Shown piece by piece: positions 8,862-15,138 of a stretch of 64,000 nt of DNA. The stretch spans positions 23,886 to 87,885 of the forward strand of contig JANSYR010000021.1 of the NCBI GenBank assembly GCA_024742285.1. The letters are read 5' to 3'. The notes under the pieces were generated by a model. It made no database searches, was not told the DNA's origin, and was given only the letters and a program-made list of their open reading frames with translations. Within the stretch, counting starts at the first letter, position 1, and each line of letters starts with the position of its first letter. The DNA is from a bacterium (GTDB lineage Bacteria; Myxococcota_A; UBA9160; UBA4427). The position numbers and the translations under genes were made by a program.

Positions 8862-9182
8862 TCAGCCTTCCGGCGTGGGCTCCTCGACCGGGGCCTCGGC
8901 CTCGGGAGCGGCTTCTTCGGCCGGCGCTTCTTCGCCCGAGGCGGCGGGCGCCGGGTCGAACGCGGCAGCATCGTACTCGGGCGCCGGCGGAACCTCGGCA
9001 TCGCCCGGCTGGACGAGTCCGGCGGCGATCTCGCGGAGGCTCGTCACGACTTCCTTGTTCGTCTGCTCGAGGAGCGGACGCGCGCCCTTCTTCAGCTGCT
9101 TCGCGCGGATCGACGCCATGCGGACGAGTTCGAAGCGGTTCGGGACCTGCTCCATGCAGTCTTCGATGGTGATGCGGGCCAA
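8862..9182 (-). CDS. rpoZ: RNA polymerase omega subunit with an acidic Ala/Glu/Pro tail
   Basis: 106 residues. The N-terminal half is classic omega: [20 protein letters not shown], then [11 protein letters not shown] and [10 protein letters not shown]. Omega binds the beta-prime C-terminus and helps polymerase assembly. The second half (about 60-106) is a low-complexity acidic tail rich in [12 protein letters not shown] and similar runs. The start is TTG, fixed by the conserved N-terminus and by GGAGG 8 nt upstream. It usually follows gmk, which is absent here; the upstream gene is the H1-like protein, 234 bp away. The tail is longer than in E. coli omega. Confidence 0.93.
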   Translation of the reverse strand: MARITIEDCMEQVPNRFELVRMASIRAKQLKKGARPLLEQTNKEVVTSLREIAAGLVQPGDAEVPPAPEYDAAAFDPAPAASGEEAPAEEAAPEAEAPVEEPTPEG

Positions 9183-9375
9183 TGTCGGGCCTCCAGAGCC
9201 ATCGGCGAGCGAGCGACGCGCGCCGATCAGAGTGGGGACGAGAGCCGGATCCGGGTGGATGGGGAAAATGCCCCGCCGGGACCTCGGACGCCGCGGGAGC
9301 CTATCTCAGGCCCCGGAAGAAGGAAACCCCGGCCAGGTCCCCCCGTTGCCGGGGGTCCCAGAGCCGGGGTCCCTC

Positions 9376-9400
9376 GAAAGCCTTCCAAAAATCGGAAGGC
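9376..9400 (-). terminator. Intrinsic terminator of the H1-like gene
   Basis: On the - strand GCCTTCC (9400-9394) pairs with GGAAGGC (9386-9380) around a 7-nt loop, followed by TTT at 9379-9377. It lies 16 bp past the stop of the lysine-rich gene. Confidence 0.6.
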
Positions 9401-9416
9401 CGTTCACTGCAGACGC

Positions 9417-9701
9417 TTAGCGCTTGCGGCGAGCAGCCTTCTTCTTCTTGGCAGCCTTCTTCTTCTTGGCGGCCTTCTTCTTCTTGGCGGCCTTCTTCTT
9501 GGTCGCCTTCTTCTTGGTCGCCTTCTTCTTGGCGGCCTTCTTCTTCGTGGCCTTCCGCTTGGCGGCCTTCTTCTTGGTCGCCTTCTTCTTGGCCTTCTTC
9601 TTGGCGGCCTTCTTCTTGGTCGCCTTCTTCTTCGTGGCCTTGCGCTTGGTGGCCTTCTTCTTGGTCGCCTTGCGCTTCGTGGCCTTCTTTCGAGCTGCCA
9701 T
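9417..9701 (-). CDS. Histone H1-like Lys/Ala repeat DNA-binding protein
   Basis: 94 residues built almost entirely from 5-residue repeats such as ATKKK, AAKKK and ATKRK, with a basic end KKAARRKR. The repeat resembles the C-terminal tail of eukaryotic H1 and bacterial H1-like proteins (Hc1/AlgP/HimA-tail types), which condense DNA without a folded domain. The ATG start has GGGGGA about 10 nt upstream. The matching DNA is a low-complexity array of 15-bp units, so length variation between strains is likely. It has its own hairpin terminator and appears monocistronic. A DNA-compaction role is from family knowledge. Confidence 0.85.
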   Translation of the reverse strand: MAARKKATKRKATKKKATKRKATKKKATKKKAAKKKAKKKATKKKAAKRKATKKKAAKKKATKKKATKKKAAKKKKAAKKKKAAKKKKAARRKR

Positions 9702-10185
9702 TCTTGGGATTCCCCCTTTTCAATCGCTCGTGGTGTGGCCTGTGAGGACACGATGATCAGTAAAGACCGGGGCCTTCGGTGATCGTTCGTCCCCTGGATC
9801 CTCGAGAGGAACCCGGCTCCGCCTTCGGCTACGAGAGCTTCATTCGGAAAATCCGGGAGTTCACAGACCTAACTGCGAGTGCCTATCTATCGGCTTCGTG
9901 GACCCACGACTTGAAGGCGCATAGACACCTTCGCGTCTCAAACCGCACCCATAGAGCGTTTGTTGCGCCCGAGGAAACACCAGCAACAGATGGGCGTCAA
10001 GAGAATTCGTTAAAAAAATCAGAGGGATGTGGCATCGAATTGCGATCGACGAAACAGGTTTGCGACGAAGTTTTCGAGGCATGCTCGCCACACAATGGCG
10101 ACGTCGATACCTCACGATCGAACGTGCTCGACACGCCGACCGGCGTGCAGAGCGAAGACGGAATCCGCGACACGGAGCCCTGAAC
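9702..10185. other. Gene-poor, lower-GC stretch upstream of the H1-like gene
   Basis: About 480 bp with visibly lower GC than its surroundings and no gene I can support. A GTG-started 134-codon frame exists on the + strand (9779-10183), but its codon use is unlike the neighbours and it matches no family I know. The - strand has TTGACG near 10000 without a good -10 box. The promoter of the H1-like gene must lie here. TGTTGC and GCAACA form a 6-bp inverted repeat around 9960-9987. Confidence 0.5.
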
Positions 10186-10186
10186 G

Positions 10187-10234
10187 AAAAAAAGCCGTGC
10201 TCACACGCGCCTTTTCGGCCCGCGGAGTACGGCT
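10187..10234 (-). terminator. Intrinsic terminator of the bS22-like gene
   Basis: On the - strand AGCCGT (10234-10229) and ACGGCT (10198-10193) close a long hairpin; the stem extends inward as ACTC/GAGC and GGGCC/GGCGC pairs around GAAAA. It is followed at once by seven T (10193-10187). This is the best intrinsic terminator in the window and ends the small gene at 10291-10377. Confidence 0.85.
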
Positions 10235-10290
10235 CCTGCTGTGATCGGTCCGCGGCGCTCGCCTCGTGGCAATCGCGCCGCACCGGTCGA

Positions 10291-10377
10291 CTACTTCTTG
10301 TGTCGCTGCCGCTTCAGAAGCTTGCGCTGCTTGTGCTTCCGCATCTTCTTTCGGCGCTTCTTGATCACGCTGCCCAC
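10291..10377 (-). CDS. bS22 / AURKAIP1-COX24-like ribosomal small-subunit protein, 28 residues
   Basis: Encodes 28 residues starting MGSVIKKRRKKMRKHKQR and ending RQRHKK. The MGSVIKKRRK(K/R)M start and KLLKR core match the COX24_C/AURKAIP1 family; in Mycobacterium a near-identical 33-residue protein (bS22) sits in the 30S subunit near the decoding region, and the mitochondrial homologue is mS38. The GTG start follows AGGAGA at about 7 nt. It has a clean promoter (10480-10508) and a strong terminator, so it is a complete single-gene unit. The short length makes this easy to miss in automated annotation. Confidence 0.85.
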   Translation of the reverse strand: MGSVIKKRRKKMRKHKQRKLLKRQRHKK

Positions 10378-10479
10378 GCTGATTCTCCTCTCGCTTCGTC
10401 TCTTCCCGCTCACGGGGCGCGCCTCGGGCTTCCTCGTGGATCGCACCGGATTCGCGCGTCAAGCCGCGAAGCGGGCCTC

Positions 10480-10508
10480 TTTTTAGGGAGTCCCTCGGCC
10501 GCTGTCAA
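10480..10508 (-). promoter_or_regulatory. Sigma-70 promoter of the bS22-like gene
   Basis: On the - strand, TTGACA (10508-10503) is a perfect -35 box, followed by a 17-bp spacer and TAAAAA (10485-10480) as -10. Transcription would start near 10473, leaving a leader of about 95 nt before the GTG at 10377. Confidence 0.75.
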
Positions 10509-10550
10509 GCAACCGACGCGCCCCCTCCCCTCCCTCTGGCGCCGAACGCC

Positions 10551-11063
10551 TCAGGCGCGAGAGAAGGCGCCGAGCATCCTGCTCCGGGCGTTTCCCAGGG
10601 CGCGGTTCACCGGATGACGCCGCGGCAGGAAGGGCACGATCGGCAGGCGGCGCTGACCGAGCGAGTCGATGGTCCGGCGGATCGACTCGTGGCCGGGGTC
10701 GATCATCTGACCACGGCGGAGATACCGGAGCGCCTCGGAGCGACGATCGAATCGGAGGTAGACCTTCGCGAGGTTCAGGTAGAGATCCGGGTTGAAGAAC
10801 TCCTGGCGGGCGGCCTCTTCACAGAGGGTGCGCGCCTCGCGGAAGTCTCCGCCGGCCCGCGCGACCGCGAGGCCCAGATAGGACCGGATGCGGGCGTGGT
10901 CGGGTGCCTGATCGTATGCGGCGCGAAGGCGCTCGCTCGCCTCCGAGACACGCCCCTCGTCGAGCGCCTTCAGTCCCTGCTCGAAGAGGTCGCGGGTCTC
11001 GTCGCCGAGGACCTGGCGTGCTGCCTGTCCCGACGCTTCCTGCACTTCGACTTCGCCGTTCAT
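10551..11063 (-). CDS. TPR-repeat protein
   Basis: 170 residues. Three to four TPR-like helical repeats run from about 22 to 130 (FEQGLKALDEGRVSEASERL, ARIRSYLGLAVARAGG, PDLYLNLAKVYLRFDRRSEA). TPRs are protein-protein docking surfaces. There is no signal peptide, so it is probably cytosolic; the C-terminus is basic. The ATG at 11063 was chosen because GGAGG lies 9 nt upstream; an upstream extension to 11174 has a composition unlike the repeats. The partner is unknown; neighbours are the bS22-like gene and khpA. Confidence 0.75.
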   Translation of the reverse strand: MNGEVEVQEASGQAARQVLGDETRDLFEQGLKALDEGRVSEASERLRAAYDQAPDHARIRSYLGLAVARAGGDFREARTLCEEAARQEFFNPDLYLNLAKVYLRFDRRSEALRYLRRGQMIDPGHESIRRTIDSLGQRRLPIVPFLPRRHPVNRALGNARSRMLGAFSRA

Positions 11064-11243
11064 CGCCGCTGGCCTCCGATCCGATCGTGAAGCCGGACTC
11101 GCGGTCCGGCCCAGCCGATCTATCGGAATGAACGGCTTCCGACCGAAGTCGAAAAACGAACCTGCACACCGCAACGAGGCGGCAGAGGGTGCGCAGGTGA
11201 TCCCGGCGTAGCGCCGCGCGCTCGAGCGCGGCGTGAAGACCCG

Positions 11244-11477
11244 TCAGTACTCGATGATCTCGAGGATGTACCGCTTCTTCTCTTTGCCACTCGCCGCGGC
11301 CATCAGGGTCCGGATCGCCGAGGCATGCGCCCCGCCCTTCCCGATCACCTTGCCGAGGTCGTCCTTCGAGACGCGCAGCTCGAGCACGTGCGCGTGGTCA
11401 CCGACGACCTCCTTGATCTGCACCTCTTCCGGGCGATCCACCAGGGCCTTCACGATGTCCTCGATCAGCTGCTTCAT
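11244..11477 (-). CDS. khpA: KhpA-type KH-domain RNA-binding protein
   Basis: 77 residues, the full length of the family. The KH signature GXXG appears as VIGKGGAHASAIRTLM, after LELRVSKDDLGK. KhpA/YlqC proteins bind RNA, often with KhpB, and affect cell division and RNA turnover. It usually lies in an rpsP-khpA-rimM-trmD operon; here it stands alone, 180 bp from a TPR gene and 291 bp from the next gene upstream. ATG start. Confidence 0.9.
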   Translation of the reverse strand: MKQLIEDIVKALVDRPEEVQIKEVVGDHAHVLELRVSKDDLGKVIGKGGAHASAIRTLMAAASGKEKKRYILEIIEY

Positions 11478-11768
11478 CGTTCCAACACCCCTTCGTCATC
11501 GTGACCCGCATTCAGAGATCCGTCGTCGCGCGCGCCTCCCCGAGTCCGTCGACCTCCCCTCCGTGGTCCGATGGAATCGGCTTCGATGACCGATCGTACC
11601 GCGGGCAGGCGGGAGAGTGCAGACGGGTCCCGAGGGGACCGCTCCAGTCAACCTTCCTTCCAGGGGCGGCGCAACAGGTGAAGCCCCCCCAGCGGGTCTT
11701 TTTGTGCCCCGAGGTGGGTTCGACCCGGCCTTTCCGTGACGTTCCGGGAATGGATGTCGGATGCGCGA

Positions 11769-12665
11769 TCAGCTCCGGGCGGCAGCGAGGTTCACGCCGG
11801 CCTCTGCCCACCCGGGTTCGCGCACCGGCGCGTCCGACTCCTCACGCTCGGCGACGCCGCGCTCGATCACGCAGGCGGACTGCGCGATGCGCTGCGCGTT
11901 GCGCATAACGCGATCGAGGAAGGCCTCGTCGGAGAGCGGCACGATCGCATGGGTCACGAGCAGGTCCGCCGCATCGGCGGGGTCGAGGCGTTCCGTCCAG
12001 GGCACCTCTGCACTGGTCGCACGCTCGAGCGCGTGCACGCGCACCTCGAAGGGCAGTCGCGGATCGATCGACTCGCTCCAGGGCGCACGGAACAGACGCA
12101 GGTGCTCGCGCTCTTCGCGGACGAGCAGCGCACTCCGCCCGAGAAGCGAAGGGGTCGGGACGGTCCAGCGGTGGGCCGGCACCGCGGGCCCTCCGCCCAG
12201 GTGGAGGATCGCGCCGCCCTCTCGCGGCGAGGCGCTCGCGTTCAGGCAGAGGCCCCCGCGCGCAACCGTACGGTGGAGCACGATCCACTCGTCGAAGGGA
12301 CAACGCAGTGGATAGGCTCGCGACTTCGCGGTCTCGGCGGAGACGATGATCTCGCCGGCGCCGAACGCCCGATCGAAGCGAGCGAGCTTCTCGCGACGCC
12401 CGCGTCGGGACAGGCCCATCACCCAGTCGCCATCGGAGAGCCGGGCGACTTCGAAGGTCCACGCACCGACCGAATAACGCTCGCCGCCGAGGTCGGCCTG
12501 ATCGGGCGCATCGACGCGCACGCCGACGTTCACCTCGGGATCGCGCGGTAGACACTGGAATTCGGAAACCGGTGAATCGGGCCACGCCCACTCGTAGACC
12601 TCCGGTACCTCGATCCCGATCTGGATCCCCCCGACCGAAATTCCACGGAGTCGTGTCCTCGCCAT
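11769..12665 (-). CDS. HprK-like protein with a degenerate P-loop (uncharacterised)
   Basis: 298 residues, ATG start after GGGGAAACG. The order of segments resembles HPr-kinase-related proteins of polysaccharide loci: FDEWIVLHRT, RGGLCLNASA, GGAILHLGGG, LRLFRAPWSES, then a helical end with PLSDEAFLDRVMRNAQRIAQ. In the kinases the glycine-rich segment would be a Walker A loop ending GKST; here it is GGGPAVPAH, with no Lys-Ser/Thr, so ATP hydrolysis is unlikely. The family link is inference from motif order only. No signal peptide is visible. It is divergent from mgtE across 354 bp. The reading frame continues upstream opposite mgtE, but that part has no coding character. Confidence 0.55.
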   Translation of the reverse strand: MARTRLRGISVGGIQIGIEVPEVYEWAWPDSPVSEFQCLPRDPEVNVGVRVDAPDQADLGGERYSVGAWTFEVARLSDGDWVMGLSRRGRREKLARFDRAFGAGEIIVSAETAKSRAYPLRCPFDEWIVLHRTVARGGLCLNASASPREGGAILHLGGGPAVPAHRWTVPTPSLLGRSALLVREEREHLRLFRAPWSESIDPRLPFEVRVHALERATSAEVPWTERLDPADAADLLVTHAIVPLSDEAFLDRVMRNAQRIAQSACVIERGVAEREESDAPVREPGWAEAGVNLAAARS

Positions 12666-12782
12666 CGTTTCCCCTACTCCCCGCCCCGGAACTTCTGATC
12701 TTCGACGTGGAGGTTTCGAACCCTCTCCCTTCCTGGATCGGCAATTCACCGGCAACCTTGAGCGATGGCAGCCGAAGGCTCC

Positions 12783-12930
12783 TCGGACACGCGAATCTCC
12801 GGCGGGCCCCGGGCGTGTCCGACCGAAGAAGCCCCGGAGCGAGCCCGGGGAGAAGGCCAGGCCCGGCGCGGAGATCGCCCGGGGTAGAAGCGCCCCCGGT
12901 TCTGGGGTACCCATGGCGCCGCGAGGCGCC
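12783..12930 (+). promoter_or_regulatory. Hairpin-rich region ahead of mgtE
   Basis: Three stems lie in the 354-bp divergent region. The first has a 10-bp perfect stem TCGGACACGC (12783-12792) with 12813-12822 and a 20-nt loop. The second pairs CCCCGG (12832-12837) with CCGGGG (12845-12850). The third is GGCGCC-GCGA-GGCGCC (12915-12930). They could be a structured 5' leader of mgtE, or a terminator plus operator. I see no match to the known M-box (ykoK) signature. Confidence 0.4.
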
Positions 12931-13019
12931 CTCGCCCGGCGGACCCGAGGCCGAGCGAACCCCGCCGACCCGTGCCAGGACTTCCCGGTGCGCCGAACGG
13001 ACGACGAGGAGGAACAGGC

Positions 13020-14375
13020 ATGGCCCAGCCCGTCGTCACGACCCGCATCCTCCGTCGGCTCCTCAAGACCGGTGCCCATTTCCGCGCGGAGAAGATGCTC
13101 GAGCGGATCCACCCCGCGGATCTCGGGCCCCTGCTCGCCGACCTGACCCCCGACGAGATCCGGATCGTCGTCGACCTGCTCTTCAAGCACCGCCTTGCGG
13201 CGATCATGTTGATGGAGCTTCCTCACGACATGCTCCCGGAGATCCTCGACGCGATCTCCGACCAGCGCATGGCCGAGGTCCTCGACCGGCTCGAGCTCGA
13301 CGACATGCTCGAGCTCGTCGAGGCGATCCCCGAAGAGCGCCGCGGAAGCGTGCTGAAGCAGCTGCCCGTCGCCCGACGCGAGGAGCTGCGTCACGCGGAG
13401 CTCTATCCCCCGCGCAGCGCCGGGCGCGCGATGACCACCAACTTCTCCGCCCTCGACGAGAAGATGACCGCACAGGAGGCGATCGACTCGCTCCGCGCCG
13501 CCGGTCTCGAAGCGAGCGAGGCGATCCTCTACCTCTACGTCGTCGACGATCTCCAGCGCCTGACGGGCGTCGTTCCGATCCGGCGCCTCGTCACCGCCCA
13601 GCCGGACACCCCGGTCCGCGACCTCGCGATTCGCGAGATGCTCTCGACGGGGCCCGATGCGGACCAGGAGGAAGTGGCGCAGCTGGTCGCGCGCTACGAC
13701 CTGCTCGCGATCCCGGTCACGGACGTCGACGGAACGATGCTCGGCGTGATCACCGTCGACGACGTGATCGACGTGATCACCGAGGAAGCCACCCAGGACA
13801 TCTACAACCTGGCCGGCCTCTCCGAGGAGGACCGCGTCTTCACGTCGGCGCGGGTCTCGATCCGCAAGCGTCTGCCGTGGATGATGATCAACCTCGTCAC
13901 GGCCTTCGCCGCGGGCGGGATCGTCGGTCTCTTCGAGGGCACCCTCGAGCAGATGGTCGGCCTCGCGATCTTCCTGCCCGTCGTCGCCGGAATCGGCGGA
14001 AACGGCGGGATCCAGACCCTCACCGTCATCACGCGCGCGATCGCCCTCGGCGAGATCGAGTTCTCGAGTGGCCTTCGCGCGGTCGGCAAGGAGATGGCGG
14101 TCGGGCTCGTGATCGGCAGCGCCGCCGGCGCGGTTTCGGGCGGGATCGCCTGGGGCCTGCACGGCAACGTCTGGATGGGATTCGTCCTGTTCGCCTCGAT
14201 GGTCGTCACGATGGTGACGGCGAGCCTCGTCGGCGCCGCGGTGCCCCTCGCCCTGAAAGCGCTGAAGCAGGACCCGGCGCTCGGATCGGGTGTCCTCGTG
14301 ACCTTCGCGGTCGATGCCCTCGGGTTCTTCTCGTTCCTCGGGATCGCGACGCTGCTGATGGATCGGATGGTCTGA
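13020..14375 (+). CDS. mgtE: MgtE-family magnesium transporter
   Basis: 451 residues, normal MgtE length. Domains: cytosolic MgtE N domain (about 30-130, with ADLGPLLADL and RMAEVLDRLELDD), a CBS pair (about 140-255, ending DGTMLGVITVDDVIDVI), and five membrane helices (about 290-450) with the pore motif PVVAGIGGNGGIQTLTVITR. MgtE imports Mg2+ and is gated by Mg2+ binding to the N and CBS domains. ATG start with GAGGAGGAA upstream. It is the only + strand gene between 9 and 64 kb. The leader is rich in hairpins. Confidence 0.95.
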   Translation: MAQPVVTTRILRRLLKTGAHFRAEKMLERIHPADLGPLLADLTPDEIRIVVDLLFKHRLAAIMLMELPHDMLPEILDAISDQRMAEVLDRLELDDMLELVEAIPEERRGSVLKQLPVARREELRHAELYPPRSAGRAMTTNFSALDEKMTAQEAIDSLRAAGLEASEAILYLYVVDDLQRLTGVVPIRRLVTAQPDTPVRDLAIREMLSTGPDADQEEVAQLVARYDLLAIPVTDVDGTMLGVITVDDVIDVITEEATQDIYNLAGLSEEDRVFTSARVSIRKRLPWMMINLVTAFAAGGIVGLFEGTLEQMVGLAIFLPVVAGIGGNGGIQTLTVITRAIALGEIEFSSGLRAVGKEMAVGLVIGSAAGAVSGGIAWGLHGNVWMGFVLFASMVVTMVTASLVGAAVPLALKALKQDPALGSGVLVTFAVDALGFFSFLGIATLLMDRMV

Positions 14376-14408
14376 GCGGCGAGCCGCTCGGCCGAATTCG
14401 GAATCGCG

Positions 14409-15101
14409 TCAGGCCGCGTAGGTCTCGTCGAGATACGCCAGGATGTCGGCGCTCTCGAACATCTCGACCCCGGTATTCGGGTCGACGAGATACGGCACCT
14501 GCATCTTTCCCGAACGCCGCGTGAAGGATTCGCGGGCGGCGGAGCCCCGGGCGACGTTGTGCAGGTGGTAGGGCAGCTCGAGCTCGCAGAGGCGCTCGCG
14601 AACCAGGCGACAGAACGGACTCGCTTCGAAGCTGTAGAGCTCGAGCGGCCGCTCGGGAGCCTTCGACGCGCGTACGAAGGATCCCGCCGGACCGCGGCCG
14701 AGCCCGGAGAGCGCGACGGCGAAGGTCGCGGGCGCGCTCCCGCCGAGCATCACCGGGGCCGGGCCGCTTCCGTACTCGCGGTACAGATAGTCGACGATGT
14801 CGGCGGACTCGTACATCTCGGCGCCGGTATTCGGATCGACCAGATAGGGAAACTGCGCCTTGCCCCCGCGCTCCATCAGCTCGTCGCGGAAGCGGTGGCC
14901 GCGCTTGGGACAGGGGCGGATCTCCGCCTCGAGGTCGAGGATCGAAAGGGCCTCCCGTGCCTTCCGGCAGAAGGGACACCCCTCGAATTCGTAGAGGATC
15001 AGCGTCTTCTCGGGACGCGCCCCGACCGCGCCGGTCTTCAGTCCCAGCCCGCCGCGCAGGATCGTCGTCGCCGTCGCCGTCGCCACGTCGAAGATGCCCA
15101 T
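14409..15101 (-). CDS. Tandem glutathione-S-transferase N-domain (glutaredoxin-like) protein
   Basis: 230 residues made of two thioredoxin-fold GST_N domains. Domain 1 (about 34-110) has GCPFCRKAREAL and FPYLVDPNTGAEMYESADIV; domain 2 (about 152-228) has ASPFCRLVRERL and VPYLVDPNTGVEMFESADIL. The first keeps a CPFC redox motif; the second has lost the first Cys (SPFC). No all-helical GST C-domain is present. Such tandem proteins are probably glutathione-dependent redox or chaperone factors; the substrate is unknown. ATG start with GAGGAGGAG upstream. It lies 37 bp downstream of the large HtrA-like protease. Confidence 0.8.
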   Translation of the reverse strand: MGIFDVATATATTILRGGLGLKTGAVGARPEKTLILYEFEGCPFCRKAREALSILDLEAEIRPCPKRGHRFRDELMERGGKAQFPYLVDPNTGAEMYESADIVDYLYREYGSGPAPVMLGGSAPATFAVALSGLGRGPAGSFVRASKAPERPLELYSFEASPFCRLVRERLCELELPYHLHNVARGSAARESFTRRSGKMQVPYLVDPNTGVEMFESADILAYLDETYAA

Positions 15102-15138
15102 GCCGCTCTCCTCCTCTTCGCCTCGGCGCCCGAGGGTC

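Noticed and set aside
9301..9723. Alternative - strand frames (Glu/Gly- or Arg-rich) over the H1-like gene
   Set aside because: Off-frame readings of the same AAG/GCC repeats.
9424..9756. Phe/Leu-rich + strand frame opposite the H1-like gene
   Set aside because: It is the mirror of the Lys-repeat codons (AAG read as CTT), with no ribosome site and no independent coding signal.
9779..10183. 134-codon + strand frame in the gene-poor stretch
   Set aside because: Codon use unlike neighbours, weak GTG start, no recognisable domain; kept only as a note in the region entry.
11649..11662. SRP-RNA-like GGAAGGAAG on the - strand
   Set aside because: The rest of the conserved SRP tetraloop region is missing.
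11714..11728. tRNA T-arm-like GTGGGTTCGACCCGG
   Set aside because: No acceptor, D or anticodon arm can be built around it.
12666..14162. Long N-terminal extension of the HprK-like frame opposite mgtE
   Set aside because: Antisense to a clear transporter gene; composition is that of a shadow, and a good ATG with RBS exists at 12665.
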